Origin: Marsupella aquatica | Taxonomy: Eukaryota; Marchantiophyta | Assembly: GCA_973895155.1 (NCBI GenBank) | Contig: OZ316893.1 | Location: 8,122,001 to 8,186,000, forward strand | Length of the DNA stretch: 64,000 bases | Direction: 5' to 3' | Shown: positions 38,801 to 51,050 of the stretch, in pieces | How positions within the stretch are numbered: the first letter of the stretch is position 1 | How the letters are laid out: every line of letters begins with the position of its first letter | The notes under the pieces: generated by a model | Databases searched by the model: none | The model's input: the letters and a program-made list of their open reading frames with translations, nothing else | What the model was told of the DNA's origin: nothing | Translations under genes and position numbers: made by a program

Positions 38801-41800
38801 ACTTTCTAATCTCTAACCAGTTCTGGGCCGATATTCAAAACTTCTTTGTAGTCAAGCGTAAAATATCTAGTGCAAGTCAAATCCACCACGACCGGATGTA
38901 TGAGGTATTGGTCTTACTAGCTGGTCGACGCTGGTTTGACACTCAGGCAATAGTCAGGTTTAGCATCTATGTCAGTTTCTGCTGCCACTGGTCTGAGGTT
39001 GCTGAAAGTTGTTAGACAAAACAAAGTGAAGCTCAGATCATTTTCGCCTGCCGCAACCATGGACTTCCCTTGACTATAGCACTTATGAAGTGCTTCAATT
39101 GTAACATTTAACTCAAAAACCTGACCTCGTATATTCTAGAGAGTGGCGCTGGCATGGATGAAGAAGCGAGAGCTCGAAGGCAGAATCCCAGGCCCAGATG
39201 GGAAACCGGGGATCTTGCAAGGGGGGATTTTGGCAGATGACCAGGTATAGTATTGATCCTTACACATCGCGATGTTTAACTCATGGCAGTGTAAACGAAA
39301 TGTAGCACAGTGGAGCATTAATTTCTTCTCTGATGGCAAGGAAATGCAGTAGTACTCCATTTTGCACCTCTGCCGAAAGCATACAACAAAGTTTACTTGT
39401 GCCGGTTAGTACAGAGCCTGAACAATAGTTGATGACAAAGGCATCATAGAATGTTGTGTATATATTGTTTGAATTCTATCTCATCTCTGCACTGTGTTTT
39501 GACAGGGTCTCGGCAAGACAATTTCTACTATTTCTCTGATTCTGAAGGAAAGGGCACCGATAAAGAAGACTTCTTCCGAAGTTTTGTGTGTAGATGTGCT
39601 CGATGATGATGATGACGCTCGTGTCGCTGGAAGACCACCTACGGGTCCGCCATCCACTTCTGAGAAGCAAGACAAGAGTTTGTCATTGGAACTCAGCAAT
39701 TCTGGAACAGCTTCAAGTGCACAGAATGCCCAGGCTGATGTCGTGACAGTGTCCAGCAAGTTCAGGCCAGCCGCTGGTACTCTTATTGTGTGCCCTACAA
39801 GCGTTTTGAGACAGTGGGCAACTGAGATCAAAGAGAAGGTCACGGAAAAGGCCGGGTTGTCCGTACTGATATACCACGGTAGCAACAGGACCAAAGATCC
39901 AAATGAACTTGTCAAGTATGATGTTGTTCTTACCACGTATTCGATTGTTAGTATGGAGGTTCCTAAACAGCCACTGCCAGAGGAGAAGGATAACGAAAGG
40001 AGATCCTTTCATGGTGGTGAAAATGATCAATCCTTGCCCCCTGGCCGTATGGCCTCGAAGTCCAAAAAACCGAAAAAAGACAATGGGAAGAAGGGTCGAG
40101 GAAACGGAAAAGGAAGGCTTGTCGAAGGAGAGAATGGGTCTGTTGACTCAGGTCCTTTAGCAAGGGTAAATTGGTTTAGAGTTGTTCTGGATGAGGCCCA
40201 AAGTATAAAGAATGCTAGGACACAGGGTGCCCGGGCCGCATGGGGTCTAAGAAGCAAAAGGAGATGGTGTCTAAGTGGGACCCCTATTCAGAATGCCATT
40301 GATGATTTATACAGTTATTTCCGCTTTCTGAGATATTCTCCTTTTGATTCTTACAAGAAGTTCCGTGAATTGATCAAAGAACCAGTAACTCGGACTCCCA
40401 CTCAGGGTTATGCAAATTTACTCAGGTTACTTACTCCGGTCATGTTGAGACGCACAAAAGGTAAATTAACTGTTGTCATATTCCTTTCTTTTCCGAGTCA
40501 TTCTTATCAAGGTCAGTCAACACAACTCGTGTTTCAGTTTCGAGACCGATCATGTTTTTATGCTGCTTCTGTAGTCGTCTATACGGAGTACTGTTGTAGT
40601 TTTTGTCGTACATCCTGGAAATTATGGATTTTCTAGTTATGGCTGACATTTGCCACGTGTTCAATTATGTCTTCTTGTGATAGTCTCGAATTGGTAAAGT
40701 TGCCATAGATCTTGATTCTTAGACCTGTAGTCTTACCTCTGGCTCGAAGACTTCCCTTTCCTGTATTGGAATCTTTCTAGATGTACAAACGACACACTTT
40801 GTCTTGGAGTTCATGGGTGGTTTTCCTAAAATACTTTTTTAATCTGCCAATTCCTAGCATAACCAGGTGACTCCTTCTCCATAGTTGTTGTGTGTCCTTG
40901 AATAAATCTGTGCTTGATGCTTTTTTCTAAGATTGAAACTCATATCCTCACTGTGTGCAGCTTCTAAGATTGACGGGCAACCAATTGTGAAATTACCTGA
41001 AAGGATTGTTAAGCTAAAGCAGGCGGAATTTAGTGATGAAGAGCGTGCTTTCTACAACGATCTGGAAAATGAGTCTCGGAAACAGTTCCAGGTATTGGAC
41101 TTTAGTCCATTATTCACGTAGAGGAATTACTGCGACGACATCATGTAATTCGTAAAGTGAATCTGGAGCGGAATAGAGGCATCTATTTGCGTCCAATTGT
41201 CCTCCTTCGTTGTGATTATAATTAGCTCGACCACCGTCATCTTATGTATTATATTGGTGTAACTTGCTATGTGTCTTCCTGAATTCGGTGCAGGACTACG
41301 CTGCAGCTGGGACCTTGCAGAGCAACTATGTAAATATCTTATGGATGCTTCTGCGGTTACGCCAAGCTTGTGATCATCCTCTTCTGGTCAAAGGTCACCA
41401 CTATCAGAGTACGCAAAAAGTTAGTTTGGACTCAGCAAAGAACCTGTCTGTGGAGAAACGGCAGCACCTGTTGTCTCTTCTGGAAGGAAACAGGGACATA
41501 TGTTCTATCTGCAGTGTAAGACTCATCTTTCTTTCGTGTGGATGCATTCTGCAGATTGTGATAGAATTCTTAGTTCATATCTGCGATTGAAATCTGGTTT
41601 TGTTTATTGTATTGATGAGATGCGAAGTTGGATGGGACGTTTGTTGCCAGCTGCGTGTGTAGTATTTGACATTGCTAATACAGGTCCTGGTAGGGCTGCT
41701 TATTGATGACGATTGCATCGGAGTGGTTCATACAGATCATTGTCCATATCTTATTGCTCGCCTCCTTTGGTTTCTTCAAACATATCTTTCATGTTTGGAT

Positions 41801-43559
41801 GCATTTGGTGTATGTGCGATGGTCCAGTGGTCTCGAAGTCCCACCTGTATATACAAGCTTGTTTTTGATCATTTTCACACTGGTTTCAGTTGTAACCCAC
41901 CTTTTTAAAAGTAAGTATCTTGTTGTGCAGGATATTCCGGATGAGGCTGTGGTTTGTGTCTGTACGCACATTTTTTGTAGACAATGTATCTGGGAACAAC
42001 TGGCCACTGGAGATGACCCCTGCTGTCCAGTTCCTAAATGTAGGAAGTCCTTGAACACATCCTTGGTGTTTACTTTGGCTTCGTTGAAGAGTTGTGAGGG
42101 AGGTGAGGGAATCAGCGGGGAAATCTCGTTGCTTGAAGGAGCCTTGCAGACGGAGGCCCGTAGTACCGGATATGTGGGTTGGAAATCTTCCTCAAAGATC
42201 GATGCTGTGATAAGTACACTTAACGCTCTTCCACCAGTGTCAGTAGTCGAGTTACAGGAGGAGCTTGTAGCTCAAATCAGCGGAGATATTGATGTTCCAA
42301 AGCTTCAAGGCGCGACCGTGATGGCGATAGCCAAACAGGAGCTACCCTCTGCGGCTTCCCTTGCGAAAGATGAACCATTAATGGTAGCTAAAACGGAGGC
42401 AGCTTTAGCAAGCTCTGAAAGTATCCTGGATGTGCCATGCCATGAACTTTCTGTAAAGAATGAAAGCTTTGTCTCAGGTCAAGAAGTGATGGTAAACAAA
42501 ACTGGAGCAGTGAAGCAGGAAAGCTTTGTCTCAGGTGAAGAAGTGATGGTAAGCAAAACTGGAGCTGTGAAGCATGAAAACTTTGTCGCAGTTCAAGAAG
42601 TGATGGTAAGCAAAACTGGGACCGTCGACTGTCGTGGTGATAAGACTGGTCAGCAAGATGCAGTTTCATCTGCTCTCACGACAAAAAAGAAAGTATTGAC
42701 AGAAAAAGCAATCGTTTTCTCACAATGGACAAGTATGCTGGACTTGGTGGAAGAAAAACTCAAGGAGGAGAACTTCAATTACAGAAGGCTGGATGGTACA
42801 ATGTCAGTCCTGCAAAGAGATCGTTCCGTCTTTGAGTTCAAGACATTGCCAGAGGTGCGGATACATCAGTGCATTTTCTTTGGCAAGGATTGTGAATATT
42901 GTATTCATTTTGATTAGACAGCCCATGGTGTTACAGTAGGGTACTACGACAGCTTCAGGGGAAAGTTTAGCTATCTGCTGTTGGTGACCCGAAAGTTGTG
43001 ACTCATAATGCCATAGTGAATCGGTTATTTCATCAGCGTTAAAGAAGATTTTGGTTCTGAAGGGAGGTTTTCTTGCAGGTGAATGTAATAATTATGTCGT
43101 TGAAGGCTGCCAGTTTGGGTTTGAACATGGTTGCTGCATGCCATGTTCTTCTATTGGATGTATGGTGGAACCCTACCACAGAAGATCAAGCCATAGATCG
43201 AGCTCATCGAATTGGCCAGACTCGACCTGTCAACGTGTCACGGTTTACTGTCAGGAATACTATCGAGGACCGGATTTTGGAATTGCAGGTAATTGAACTC
43301 TTTTATTCTGTGGATATGATAGTGTTTGTGAGGGATGTAGTAATAGAATACTTGCATTATTGACTTTTTAAAGATGAACTTACTCGAGCAGTTGTTTAGA
43401 CATTGGTTCGATCCATTTCTCTTACTCTCTGCCTAACAGGAAAAAAAGCGGCACATGGTTGCTGCGGCTTTTGGTGAAAGTCAAGGCGGAGGAAATGGCC
43501 GTCTCTCAACTGCTGAAATGGATTATCTCTTCAACGGACAAGACAGACCTTTCAGTTAA
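35858..43559 (+). CDS. SNF2-family RING helicase (CHR27/CHR28/EDA16-like), 11 exons
   Basis: A nuclear SNF2 ATPase of the RAD5/RAD16/HLTF branch, with a RING finger between the helicase lobes; plant relatives act in chromatin remodelling and silencing. Exons: 35858-36313, 36846-37251, 37705-38477, 38594-38671, 39140-39244, 39506-40460, 40961-41091, 41294-41515, 41931-42854, 43079-43288, 43440-43559. All junctions are GT-AG with matching phases, giving 1459 residues. Residues 1-545 are acidic and disordered, with a SUMO-interaction-like [13 protein letters not shown]. Helicase lobe 1 has LLKHQ, ILADDQGLGKT (Walker A), [21 protein letters not shown] and CLSGTPIQN. The RING runs CSIC...CTHIFCRQC...CPVPKC. 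Lobe 2 has [23 protein letters not shown] and [12 protein letters not shown]. Three 21-residue tandem repeats (about residues 1218-1273) sit in the RING-lobe 2 linker. Start: first ATG of the open frame. Confidence 0.93.
42455..42626 (+). repeat. In-frame 63-bp tandem triplication in the SNF2-RING gene
   Basis: Three successive 63-base units each encode a variant of [18 protein letters not shown]. The phase is preserved, so the protein gains 21 residues per unit without disruption. Confidence 0.88.
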
Positions 43560-45691
43560 TGGCGATTGGAAGCAGATGTAAGAACACATTTTTTGAGGTA
43601 CAGACATAAAGTCTCTCAGATCTTGTATCGTCCTGACATTGCCCCATTACTATCGGCAGGGTTTCTATTATGCTCCAGGCAGATTCTATGAGCGGAATTT
43701 TGGGGTTGAAACCAGTCAACCCAGTGCATTTTACCGAGTCTTGTTTCTAAGCAGGTGATCAATTTACATTGCACGGCCACAGTAGGTGTAGAAATAGGTT
43801 ACTCATAGCAATGACACAATATTTTTGTGAAAGATGATGTGCCGTCCTCTCCAATGTTTCCTTAATACAAGTGAATTTTTGGAGACCCTGTGTTGTGCAT
43901 GGTAAGGGCTTCTACCTTCGAATCCTGCTGCCTTCTAGAGAGGTAAGCCGAATTGCAGATGTCCGGACCAAACGCTACCTTGTATTTACTGGTTATGAGT
44001 GGACCATGAGCACCGATGTTTCATTTGTCCACATTTTCCAACGGGAACGAAGACCTCGCAACCTGCCTGGAACGTAGACATTGGGGCATTCTCTCCCTAT
44101 GCTTCTTCGCCAACGTCAGACGAAAAATGCTCGGAAAATGAAAAAACAAGGCAAGAATGGGAATTCCGTTTCTCAATTTGTGAATCATATCATACTCAAC
44201 CAGAACCATTCTCAATCTATCTACGAGCAGAGTTTATGAGTCTCTTTGTCGGAGTTGCGAGTTGGATTTGGAGGGTGGGAGGAACGACCTACCCGTCGTG
44301 AACTTGGACGCTCAGTAGTATGGATTTATTAAACCACAGCTCGTAGGAGTAAAGAAAAGACTCCCTGGCCCAGCCTGTACACTCTGCACTCTTGCCCAAC
44401 TGAAGTGGGCCCTCCCTCTCCCAGTGATCGAAAACAAGAGAGAGGCCCTTAGGACACAAGGTTCTTAATCCCATGAGTTACTCGACACTCCCATCAGTTG
44501 CTATCAGCTCCCTGAACGAGAATATGCTCACAAGCACTCCCATAAGCCAAATTTACTCGTGGGCAACCTTAGTCACATTCTCAACTTGTGGGCCTTTTGG
44601 AGTCATCTCAACAGCCTCGCTGCCTGGTAGGAAGGTCCGTATGCAAACTACTCATGGGGTGCAACTAATATCTGATACCGACGATCGATAATTAGTGGGG
44701 TGGTGACTCGATTGGGAAAAGCTGGCACGTTGCTGCATCGAGTTTGAGGGTGAACAAGTGTGTTTTTCCAAGCGCATTCCATATTCTTCATTCAAGATGC
44801 ACCGATCAAAGAAGAGTGAGTTGCAAGATTTCCATAGTGCCGTAGGAGGTTTGTCATATCATCGGGATGCCGGGCTATTATTGACCATAATGCTCGTGTA
44901 ACAGCACCTTAATACACTTAAGGCCTAGCCTAATAGATTTTTATTTTCACTAATCCAGACAAAATATAGCTGTCTGTCGAATTTGTTAGCAGGAATTGAA
45001 AACCGATGTCAAATTCTACAGTAGTATTCGGATACGAGATGTTATATTACGTCATGAATTAGAAACAGCTACAGTGAATAGATGGGGAGATTTTTGTTGG
45101 CTCATGTAGCGAAATTTTAGATTTGATGGAAATGAAATGTCTTGTTCGTGACCAAGACAATGAGCTAATCAAGACACAGAAGTTTTCTCGGTGCCAAACG
45201 ATGTCAAAAATGTTCATTGTTCCAACTTCTGCGCTGTTCTTGAGATCGGGCAATTTTTTACACCACAATCATTTCAGAAAAAACATTTCTTTGCGTAGGC
45301 TTGATGTATGTGTTGCTCCAGTCACCGAGACCTGTGAGCTGATGGTTCGTAAATGATTGTACACATCATTCTGTCGTTCTATAATGAGAAATTAAGGTGT
45401 GAAAGTATACTGAGGGTCTAAAGTAATTTTGCACTATTGAAGTTGGAATCTGACAATCTGTGGTTCTTTTAAAATTCCGTATCGAAATAAACTTGAAATC
45501 TTCCATTCTCGAGGTCTGCTTCGGCACTCAAAATCAGCTTCAGCGAGTTAGATAGAATGATTGATCTGGGAGCTGTACGTGTGGAGGTGTTTGCTATTAG
45601 AGGAGACTAAATTCTAAACTCTGAGGAGATGAATTGTCCAATTCGTTGAAACGGTACTGAACAGAACTGAACTGAACTGAACTGAAGTTAA
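43560..45691. other. 3' region of the helicase gene and intergenic DNA
   Basis: The first several hundred bases probably include the helicase 3' untranslated region. No other gene is recognised. Frames at 43871-44301 and 45123-45356 on the plus strand lack motifs. Confidence 0.35.
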
Positions 45692-47173
45692 TTAGAAAAG
45701 GGGATACGGAGAATAGACGCATGAATCGCCTTGACTGGAAAAAACGAAAGGCTCTGCGCACTGCTGATCGATGCCCAACGCTTGTATGACACCGAAGAAC
45801 TTGTCCAAAACGGTTTGGTTGAGCGTGGGCTGCCTGGACAGAATGACAAGCGGCTGCTGAACACCACCGGCGGGGAGCTCCTGGCATCCATAGACCAGCG
45901 CCGCATCGTACCCGGTCTCTGGCTTCCCCTCCGCCGCAAGAATCCAGTACTTGCCCGCAGAAGTCGAAGACCACGGCGAAGAAGAATTCCATGCATTGCT
46001 CAGATCCATACTACTGTTTTTCGTCGGGTCCGGAATCGCAGTGGCGGCGGGGACGTCCTGCGGGTTGTAGTAGAAGGAATTGATGACGAGTCGCCCATAA
46101 TGATTTCCAATGACGGGAGTCGCTTGGCCCTGGAGAAATGGCGTCGGTCCAGACGGGCCCGTCAGGTCTTCACTCAGCAGGGAGGTCGATTCTGCGGCTC
46201 CAACGAGAGAGGCCTTGATGACGGCCAGCGGGCCATGGATGCTCTCCTCCGCAGTCTGGATGAGGGCTGCGGCCTTGAAGAGCTGCAGGGACGCTCGCTC
46301 GGTCGTCACTGACGAGTTCTCCCCGAACACAAAGGTCTCGGCATTAGAAAAGCCGAATAGCAGTCCGGCGATTTTGGAGACCTGAAGCCTTGCCATGCTG
46401 ATGTCGTGCAGGGCCGCTATGATGTCCTCCGCACCAGCACTGCTCTCCCGAGCAAGGTCGGTCAGGGAAAACGCGCTCTCCGCCTGATCGCCCTGCGCTT
46501 GGCTGAGGTTGGAGTTGATCAATTGGAGCTGAGAGATGTTCGATGAGAGAATCTCCACCGTCTCGTTGATTCTCTGGACAGCGTCATCGATTTGGAGCTT
46601 GGCCCTCACTAGACCGTCGCCTTCGAGGGAGAAATTCGGCACAATCTTGCTCGCGAGATTGTCGATCAGCGAGAGGCCCCGGAAGAGGTCCCCGTGCGCG
46701 TGCGTCTGCTTGCAGATGTGGCGCGCTTGTTGGCACACCTCGCCCGCTCGCAGCGAGATCCCTTGCACCACGGCTGATGCAATCGGCCCGATCTGTCTGC
46801 TGAAGCTGTTGACGACGCTCAGGGCGGCGGAGTTGGATGTCGACGACAATTTGTTGCCTGGGCCTGCAGGAGCTAGCATGGTGGTGACAGTATTCGCGAC
46901 CACCTTATAGTCTGCAGTCACGCAAGTGCCTCCGGCCTCCTCCACGTTCTTGAAGTAGCCATTGCTCCCGATTTCGTACCAGCGGCCTCCATAAGCGGTG
47001 ATGTTGAACTGATCGAAGGTCTGGAGGTCGGGGCAGTACGTGCGCGACAGCGTGTTGAGGCAGAATGAATCGCAGCTGCCGAGCCAGAACGATCTCTGGA
47101 GCACGAGAAGAGCGAGCAGCATTTTCATCGATGATGCCGATAGAGATAATTGACACGACGACGATGAAGCCAT
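45692..47173 (-). CDS. Secreted lipocalin interrupted by a long helical insertion, single exon
   Basis: A lipocalin-fold protein of the apolipoprotein D / plant TIL type, expected to bind small hydrophobic ligands outside the cell or in the endomembrane system. The frame is intronless, 493 residues from ATG 47173 (MASSSS); an upstream in-frame ATG at 47197 would give 501. A signal peptide follows (MKMLLALLVL...GSC). Lipocalin motif 1 is AYGGRWYEIGSNGYFKN near the N-terminus. Motif 2 (ETGYDAALVYGC) and motif 3 (VILSRQPTLNQTVLDKF, then ALGIDQQC) are near the C-terminus. Between motifs 1 and 2 lie about 358 residues; ordinary lipocalins have about 80. The extra 250 or so (about residues 100-355 of the longer form) are Ala/Ser/Leu-rich, predicted helical, with NxS/T glycosylation sites. 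Barrel strands resume at GRLVINSFYY and GKYWILAAEG. The frame is open throughout and GC-richer than its flanks. It lies convergent with the helicase gene. Confidence 0.82.
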   Translation of the reverse strand: MASSSSCQLSLSASSMKMLLALLVLQRSFWLGSCDSFCLNTLSRTYCPDLQTFDQFNITAYGGRWYEIGSNGYFKNVEEAGGTCVTADYKVVANTVTTMLAPAGPGNKLSSTSNSAALSVVNSFSRQIGPIASAVVQGISLRAGEVCQQARHICKQTHAHGDLFRGLSLIDNLASKIVPNFSLEGDGLVRAKLQIDDAVQRINETVEILSSNISQLQLINSNLSQAQGDQAESAFSLTDLARESSAGAEDIIAALHDISMARLQVSKIAGLLFGFSNAETFVFGENSSVTTERASLQLFKAAALIQTAEESIHGPLAVIKASLVGAAESTSLLSEDLTGPSGPTPFLQGQATPVIGNHYGRLVINSFYYNPQDVPAATAIPDPTKNSSMDLSNAWNSSSPWSSTSAGKYWILAAEGKPETGYDAALVYGCQELPAGGVQQPLVILSRQPTLNQTVLDKFFGVIQALGIDQQCAEPFVFSSQGDSCVYSPYPLF

Positions 47174-47790
47174 TCTGAAATTCCCCATGATGGACATATA
47201 ATTTATATGGATCGATTTCCTTCCGATCGATCGGAGATTTCAAGTTATTTCTGTCTGTAAAGAAATTTACGTGTCGGGAGCGCTAGTGTATGTTAATCGA
47301 CAGCTTACTATCGATCAATTCATTCCACAGCTCGATTCTCTTGAGTTCCAATTAATGACACGGGCAATTTATCCCAAGTTGGCACAAAAGTGCTTCTTTT
47401 CTCGTTAATTTCTCTTCTCTCAAGATCTTAGTCCTTGCATGTGAAAGAAAGGCGTTTCTCTTGGATTTGGATTTGAGAATGCACGGAAAGACGAATCTAA
47501 GGTAGAAAAGCTTCTGATCAATAAATGACGAATGATCAATGAATCAATGGTATGAGTGTCGAAGTAGAACATCGAGAGCTTGAAGGCTGGATCACGAGCA
47601 CATGAGAGCAACACGTCAATTTGAACAGCTTCACGAGCGAGAGAGACGATTTTCTGTTGACAAGGCACCGAAAGAACGAAATGAAGCGAACAGGTGCGAC
47701 GATCGAAACGGTGCACAGAACGAGCCAATCATAGGACAAATAGAAAACCAATTTATTTGCACGTGCCCAACCATTAGCATTGGACATTAT

Positions 47791-47860
47791 TTTAATTATT
47801 TGTCACTAAAGATCTTCTAATTCACAATACTTCCTTAGTGTACATTATTTTATCTTCTAA
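47791..47860. mobile_element. Partial MITE end (CAG...CTG family)
   Basis: TTTGTCACTAAAGATCTTCT followed by TTCACAATACTTCC matches the left arm of the element at 9316-9533; the rest of the element is missing. A further weak trace (TTCACAATACTTCTTTGG, then ATTTATTTATAAGAATGTCA) lies at about 49190-49275. Confidence 0.5.
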
Positions 47861-47882
47861 CTAACTCAATACCTAACTCAAT

Positions 47883-48474
47883 ACCTGTGCGTTGCACAAA
47901 AGATGTACCTGTGCGTTGTACAAAAGATGTACCTGTGCGTTGCACAAAAGATGTAGTGATGTAGTTGAGAAAAAATGATGTCATGTCAGCCAAGAGGTCG
48001 TGGAGAGAAAAGATATTGTGTTGGCCAAAAAGTCTTGGAGAGAAAAATGTTGTGTCGCCCAAGAGGTCGTTGAGAGAAAAGATGTTGTGTTGGCCAAAAG
48101 GTTATTGAGAAGAAAGAAGTCATGTTGACCAAGGTGTCGTTGAGAAAAAAAGATGTGTCGGCCAAGAGATCGTGGAGAGAAATTATGTCGAGTCGCCCTA
48201 AAGTTCTTTCATTGAGAGAAAAGAAGTTGTTGAGAATAAAAGATATCGTGTCAGCCAAGAGATCATGGAGAAAAAAGATGTCGTCTTGGCCAAGAAGTCA
48301 TTGAGAAAAAAGATGTCGTGTCGGCCAAGATATCGTTAAAAAACAATTGTCATGTCGGCCAAGATGTTGTTGAGAAAAAAGATGTCATCTTGGCAAAGAC
48401 ATCGTTGAGGGAAAAGATGTAGTGTCGGTCAAGACATCGTTCAGGAAAATACCTGTGCGTTGCACAAAAGATGT
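47883..48474. repeat. Minisatellite: 35-bp units bracketed by a 24-bp unit
   Basis: Three perfect or near-perfect copies of a 24-base unit (ACCTGTGCGTTGCACAAAAG plus ATGT) lie at 47883-47954. About 14 degenerate units of about 35 bases (landmarks TTGAGAAAAAAGATGTCGTG and TCGGCCAAGA) fill about 47960-48447. One more 24-base unit closes the block at 48451-48474. The 35-base period is not a multiple of three and the frames across it are broken, so it is not coding. The 24-base unit contains the palindrome GTGCGTTGCAC. Confidence 0.88.
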
Positions 48475-51040
48475 TGTTAAGAAAAAAGATTGTTCCTTTC
48501 AAACCTTAACCTCCCCCTTTTTTCTCTTTTCTATTTTTGGTCTTCTCTTTTTCACATTCACCATCACTCCACTCCTTCACCGCCCCCCTTCCCCACCCAT
48601 GTGAGATCGAGGGGCTACCCTACATTGCGAGTGTGCCCCTCGCCTGAGACCTTGTCATCAACACCCATGCCATGCACTTCACTATGTCTTTGGGCCTTAT
48701 TACTTTTGTTTTTTTTTTTGCATTGAAAATGACACTGCAAATGACTGTAAAAATCACCACAAATATTGGGAGAATAGTTTTTTATTGATCTAGTGACTAA
48801 AATGTTATTAACAATTAAATTACTTTTAGAGACTCTTACCAATATTATACAAACTTATGATGCACACAATATTGAAATATGTACAATGAATATGTATAAT
48901 ACAAATTTGCATGTGAATATATACAATATTTATTGCATGGATGTATTCTTGATCCTTGTGTATTGATTCTTGTGCATTGTGTTAAAATATTTCCCTTCTT
49001 CTTTTTTGTGTCTAGTGTGATTATTCTTGCTTGTCTTGGGCATTGGTGCAACTTTTTGTGACTCACACTAAACTCAATTCACACTTTGGCTTTATTGCTT
49101 ACCTTTGACCAAATTTTTTAATTTTTGTACCCTGCAAATTTGAATGACGACCCCTCTAAAAAGTTGCAAAATTGTGTATTATAGTTCTTGATTCACAATA
49201 CTTCTTTGGTGGACACTATTTTACTAAAATCTTCTAATTTTGCATGTTTTATTTATTTATAAGAATGTCACTATTAAAGGACCCCATGGGAAGCTCCTTC
49301 CAAAATCTCTGGAAGCACGTGTTACCACATCAGCACTATTGGTCACAAACAAGAAAGGTTCATTATACAAAAAACACCAAACAAGACTATGTGTATTTGA
49401 GACAAGTTATAACAAATAGTTAGGCCTGTAATTGTACAAACAATGGAAAACTAAAAAGTAACTCTTCAAATAAACAAATAAAAGAGTGAAAGAAAATAAA
49501 CTTTGGATGGATTGTGATTGATATATCAGTGTTTTCCAGTAGATTGTATGAGTTTTCTATTTAATTATCAATTTTTGGAATAACCATGGGTAGAAAGAAA
49601 CACTTCAGATACTATAACATTTACCAAGGTAACGTCAAAAACCCTTTGGCTACTATGGACAAAAGAACACCGAGGGAACATAAGAAACACTTCAACTACT
49701 ATGGATAAAAGAATACACGGGAGAATACCAAAGGAATGTAAGAAACCCTTCGGCTTCTATAACACATTTGCATGGCCTCTATGGACATAAGAGTACCAAG
49801 GGAACTTTTTGCATGGACTACTACCATGAAAATCTACTCTTCTTTCCCTCATCTCCCTATTCAAAGCTATTCCAATCTGCAATTTTTCATGTGCTCTAAC
49901 TTAATTTTTGAATAACATCAAACTTAAATAACCAAGGGGTCCTCAAACTGGTTCATATATGATGACAAGTTTACCAAGGAAGATCTTCTAGTTTTTGCAT
50001 TGTTTTTGCTGTATTTATAAAAATGTCACTATTTCATATACTGATGACAAGTTTACCAAGGTAACCAAGTGAACACTGACAGTATTGTAAATTCAATAGT
50101 CCTTAGTGACAATGTACTTAAAAGCTGCATTATTTTATTGTCAATAATAACTGAGTTTGAGTCTTAACGCTTTTAGAGCATAAGTGAGGTGGCTCTAAAG
50201 AGTGTCCATGAATTTCAAGGAGTGTGCTAGTTGCATGAAGAGTGAAAGGATGGACATCTAAAATATGGACACAAACACCACCTTCAGGTTCATCTCATGG
50301 TTAATAAGAAATGTCACCATAAACTAATGGCCAAATAGATTTCACATCAACATTGATGTACCAAAACCATTGGGTTGCCCAAGCATGGGCGTAAGCCCCC
50401 AGATTGAAGGGTCCCCGGCAAAGTGAGGCAGGAGGGGTTGAGCAGCAGATCCAATGGTTACGCCCATTTTCCAGCAAACTGCAAGGACTTGTTCCTACCA
50501 ATTTTGCTTCTTGTAAACGAATGACCCCACCAGAATGGCTGGGATTGCCTATTATAGTCCTTGATACTCAAACGAGGGCCTGCAAACCAACTGTCAATCA
50601 TTCCTAGACAGATTATTAGCATGTCTCAAAGCTTCAATTTTGATTGACTTTAATTTACTAGTTAAGGTTAGGAACAGAAAAAAATGTGGACTACCAAATT
50701 CATAGTCTATAACTTTTTCCCATAAGAATTGGTTATATGCCATGATCTTCAGTGATTGTAGAGGCTTGTATTAAAAAAACCAAACTTTTTTTACATAACT
50801 TTTTACATTTGCTTATGGCCCAATAGCCATCTTTGAAGCTTTGAGATGTGCCATTAGAGACTCTAGTAAATAAAAAATCATCAAAGAAACACACGTCAAT
50901 AGTCAGGTACTGTATACTCTAGGTGCTAAAGGGGGTTGCCAGTCAGCCGCCATTGTAACCACCGCCGAGGAACCAGGTTGCTGGGGTTAATTAAACCACC
51001 ACTAGCCAATTCAAAACCTACTGTATATACATAGTACTCT
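48475..51040. other. Intergenic region with degenerate repeats
   Basis: No gene is recognised. At about 49590-49820 a degenerate unit of about 70 bases (AAGAAACACTTC, ACTATGGA, AAAAGAATACC and GGGAA in order) recurs three times. At 50920-51000 the text CACCGCCGAGGAACCAGGTTGC matches CACCGCCGATGAACCAGGTTGC at about 62561, so the duplication that carries ABCE1 copies 2 and 3 starts here. Confidence 0.45.
49955..50127. mobile_element. Partial or rearranged CAG...CTG MITE copy
   Basis: GATGACAAGTTTACCAAGG occurs twice (about 49960 and 50043). It is followed by the right arm, with CTTAGTGACAATGTACTTAA and the terminal AAAGCTG at 50127. The left arm is damaged by a rearrangement. Confidence 0.6.
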
Positions 51041-51050
51041 TTTCCTAAAT

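Noticed and set aside
41700-41930. Upstream extension of the large frame at 41703-42917
   Set aside because: The frame is open back to 41703, but the segment before 41931 is an intron: it ends TTGTTGTGCAG and the RING motif needs the exon ending at 41515 joined to 41931.
45731-46312. 193-residue plus-strand frame
   Set aside because: Mirror of the GC-rich lipocalin coding sequence; Arg-rich composition typical of antisense reading.
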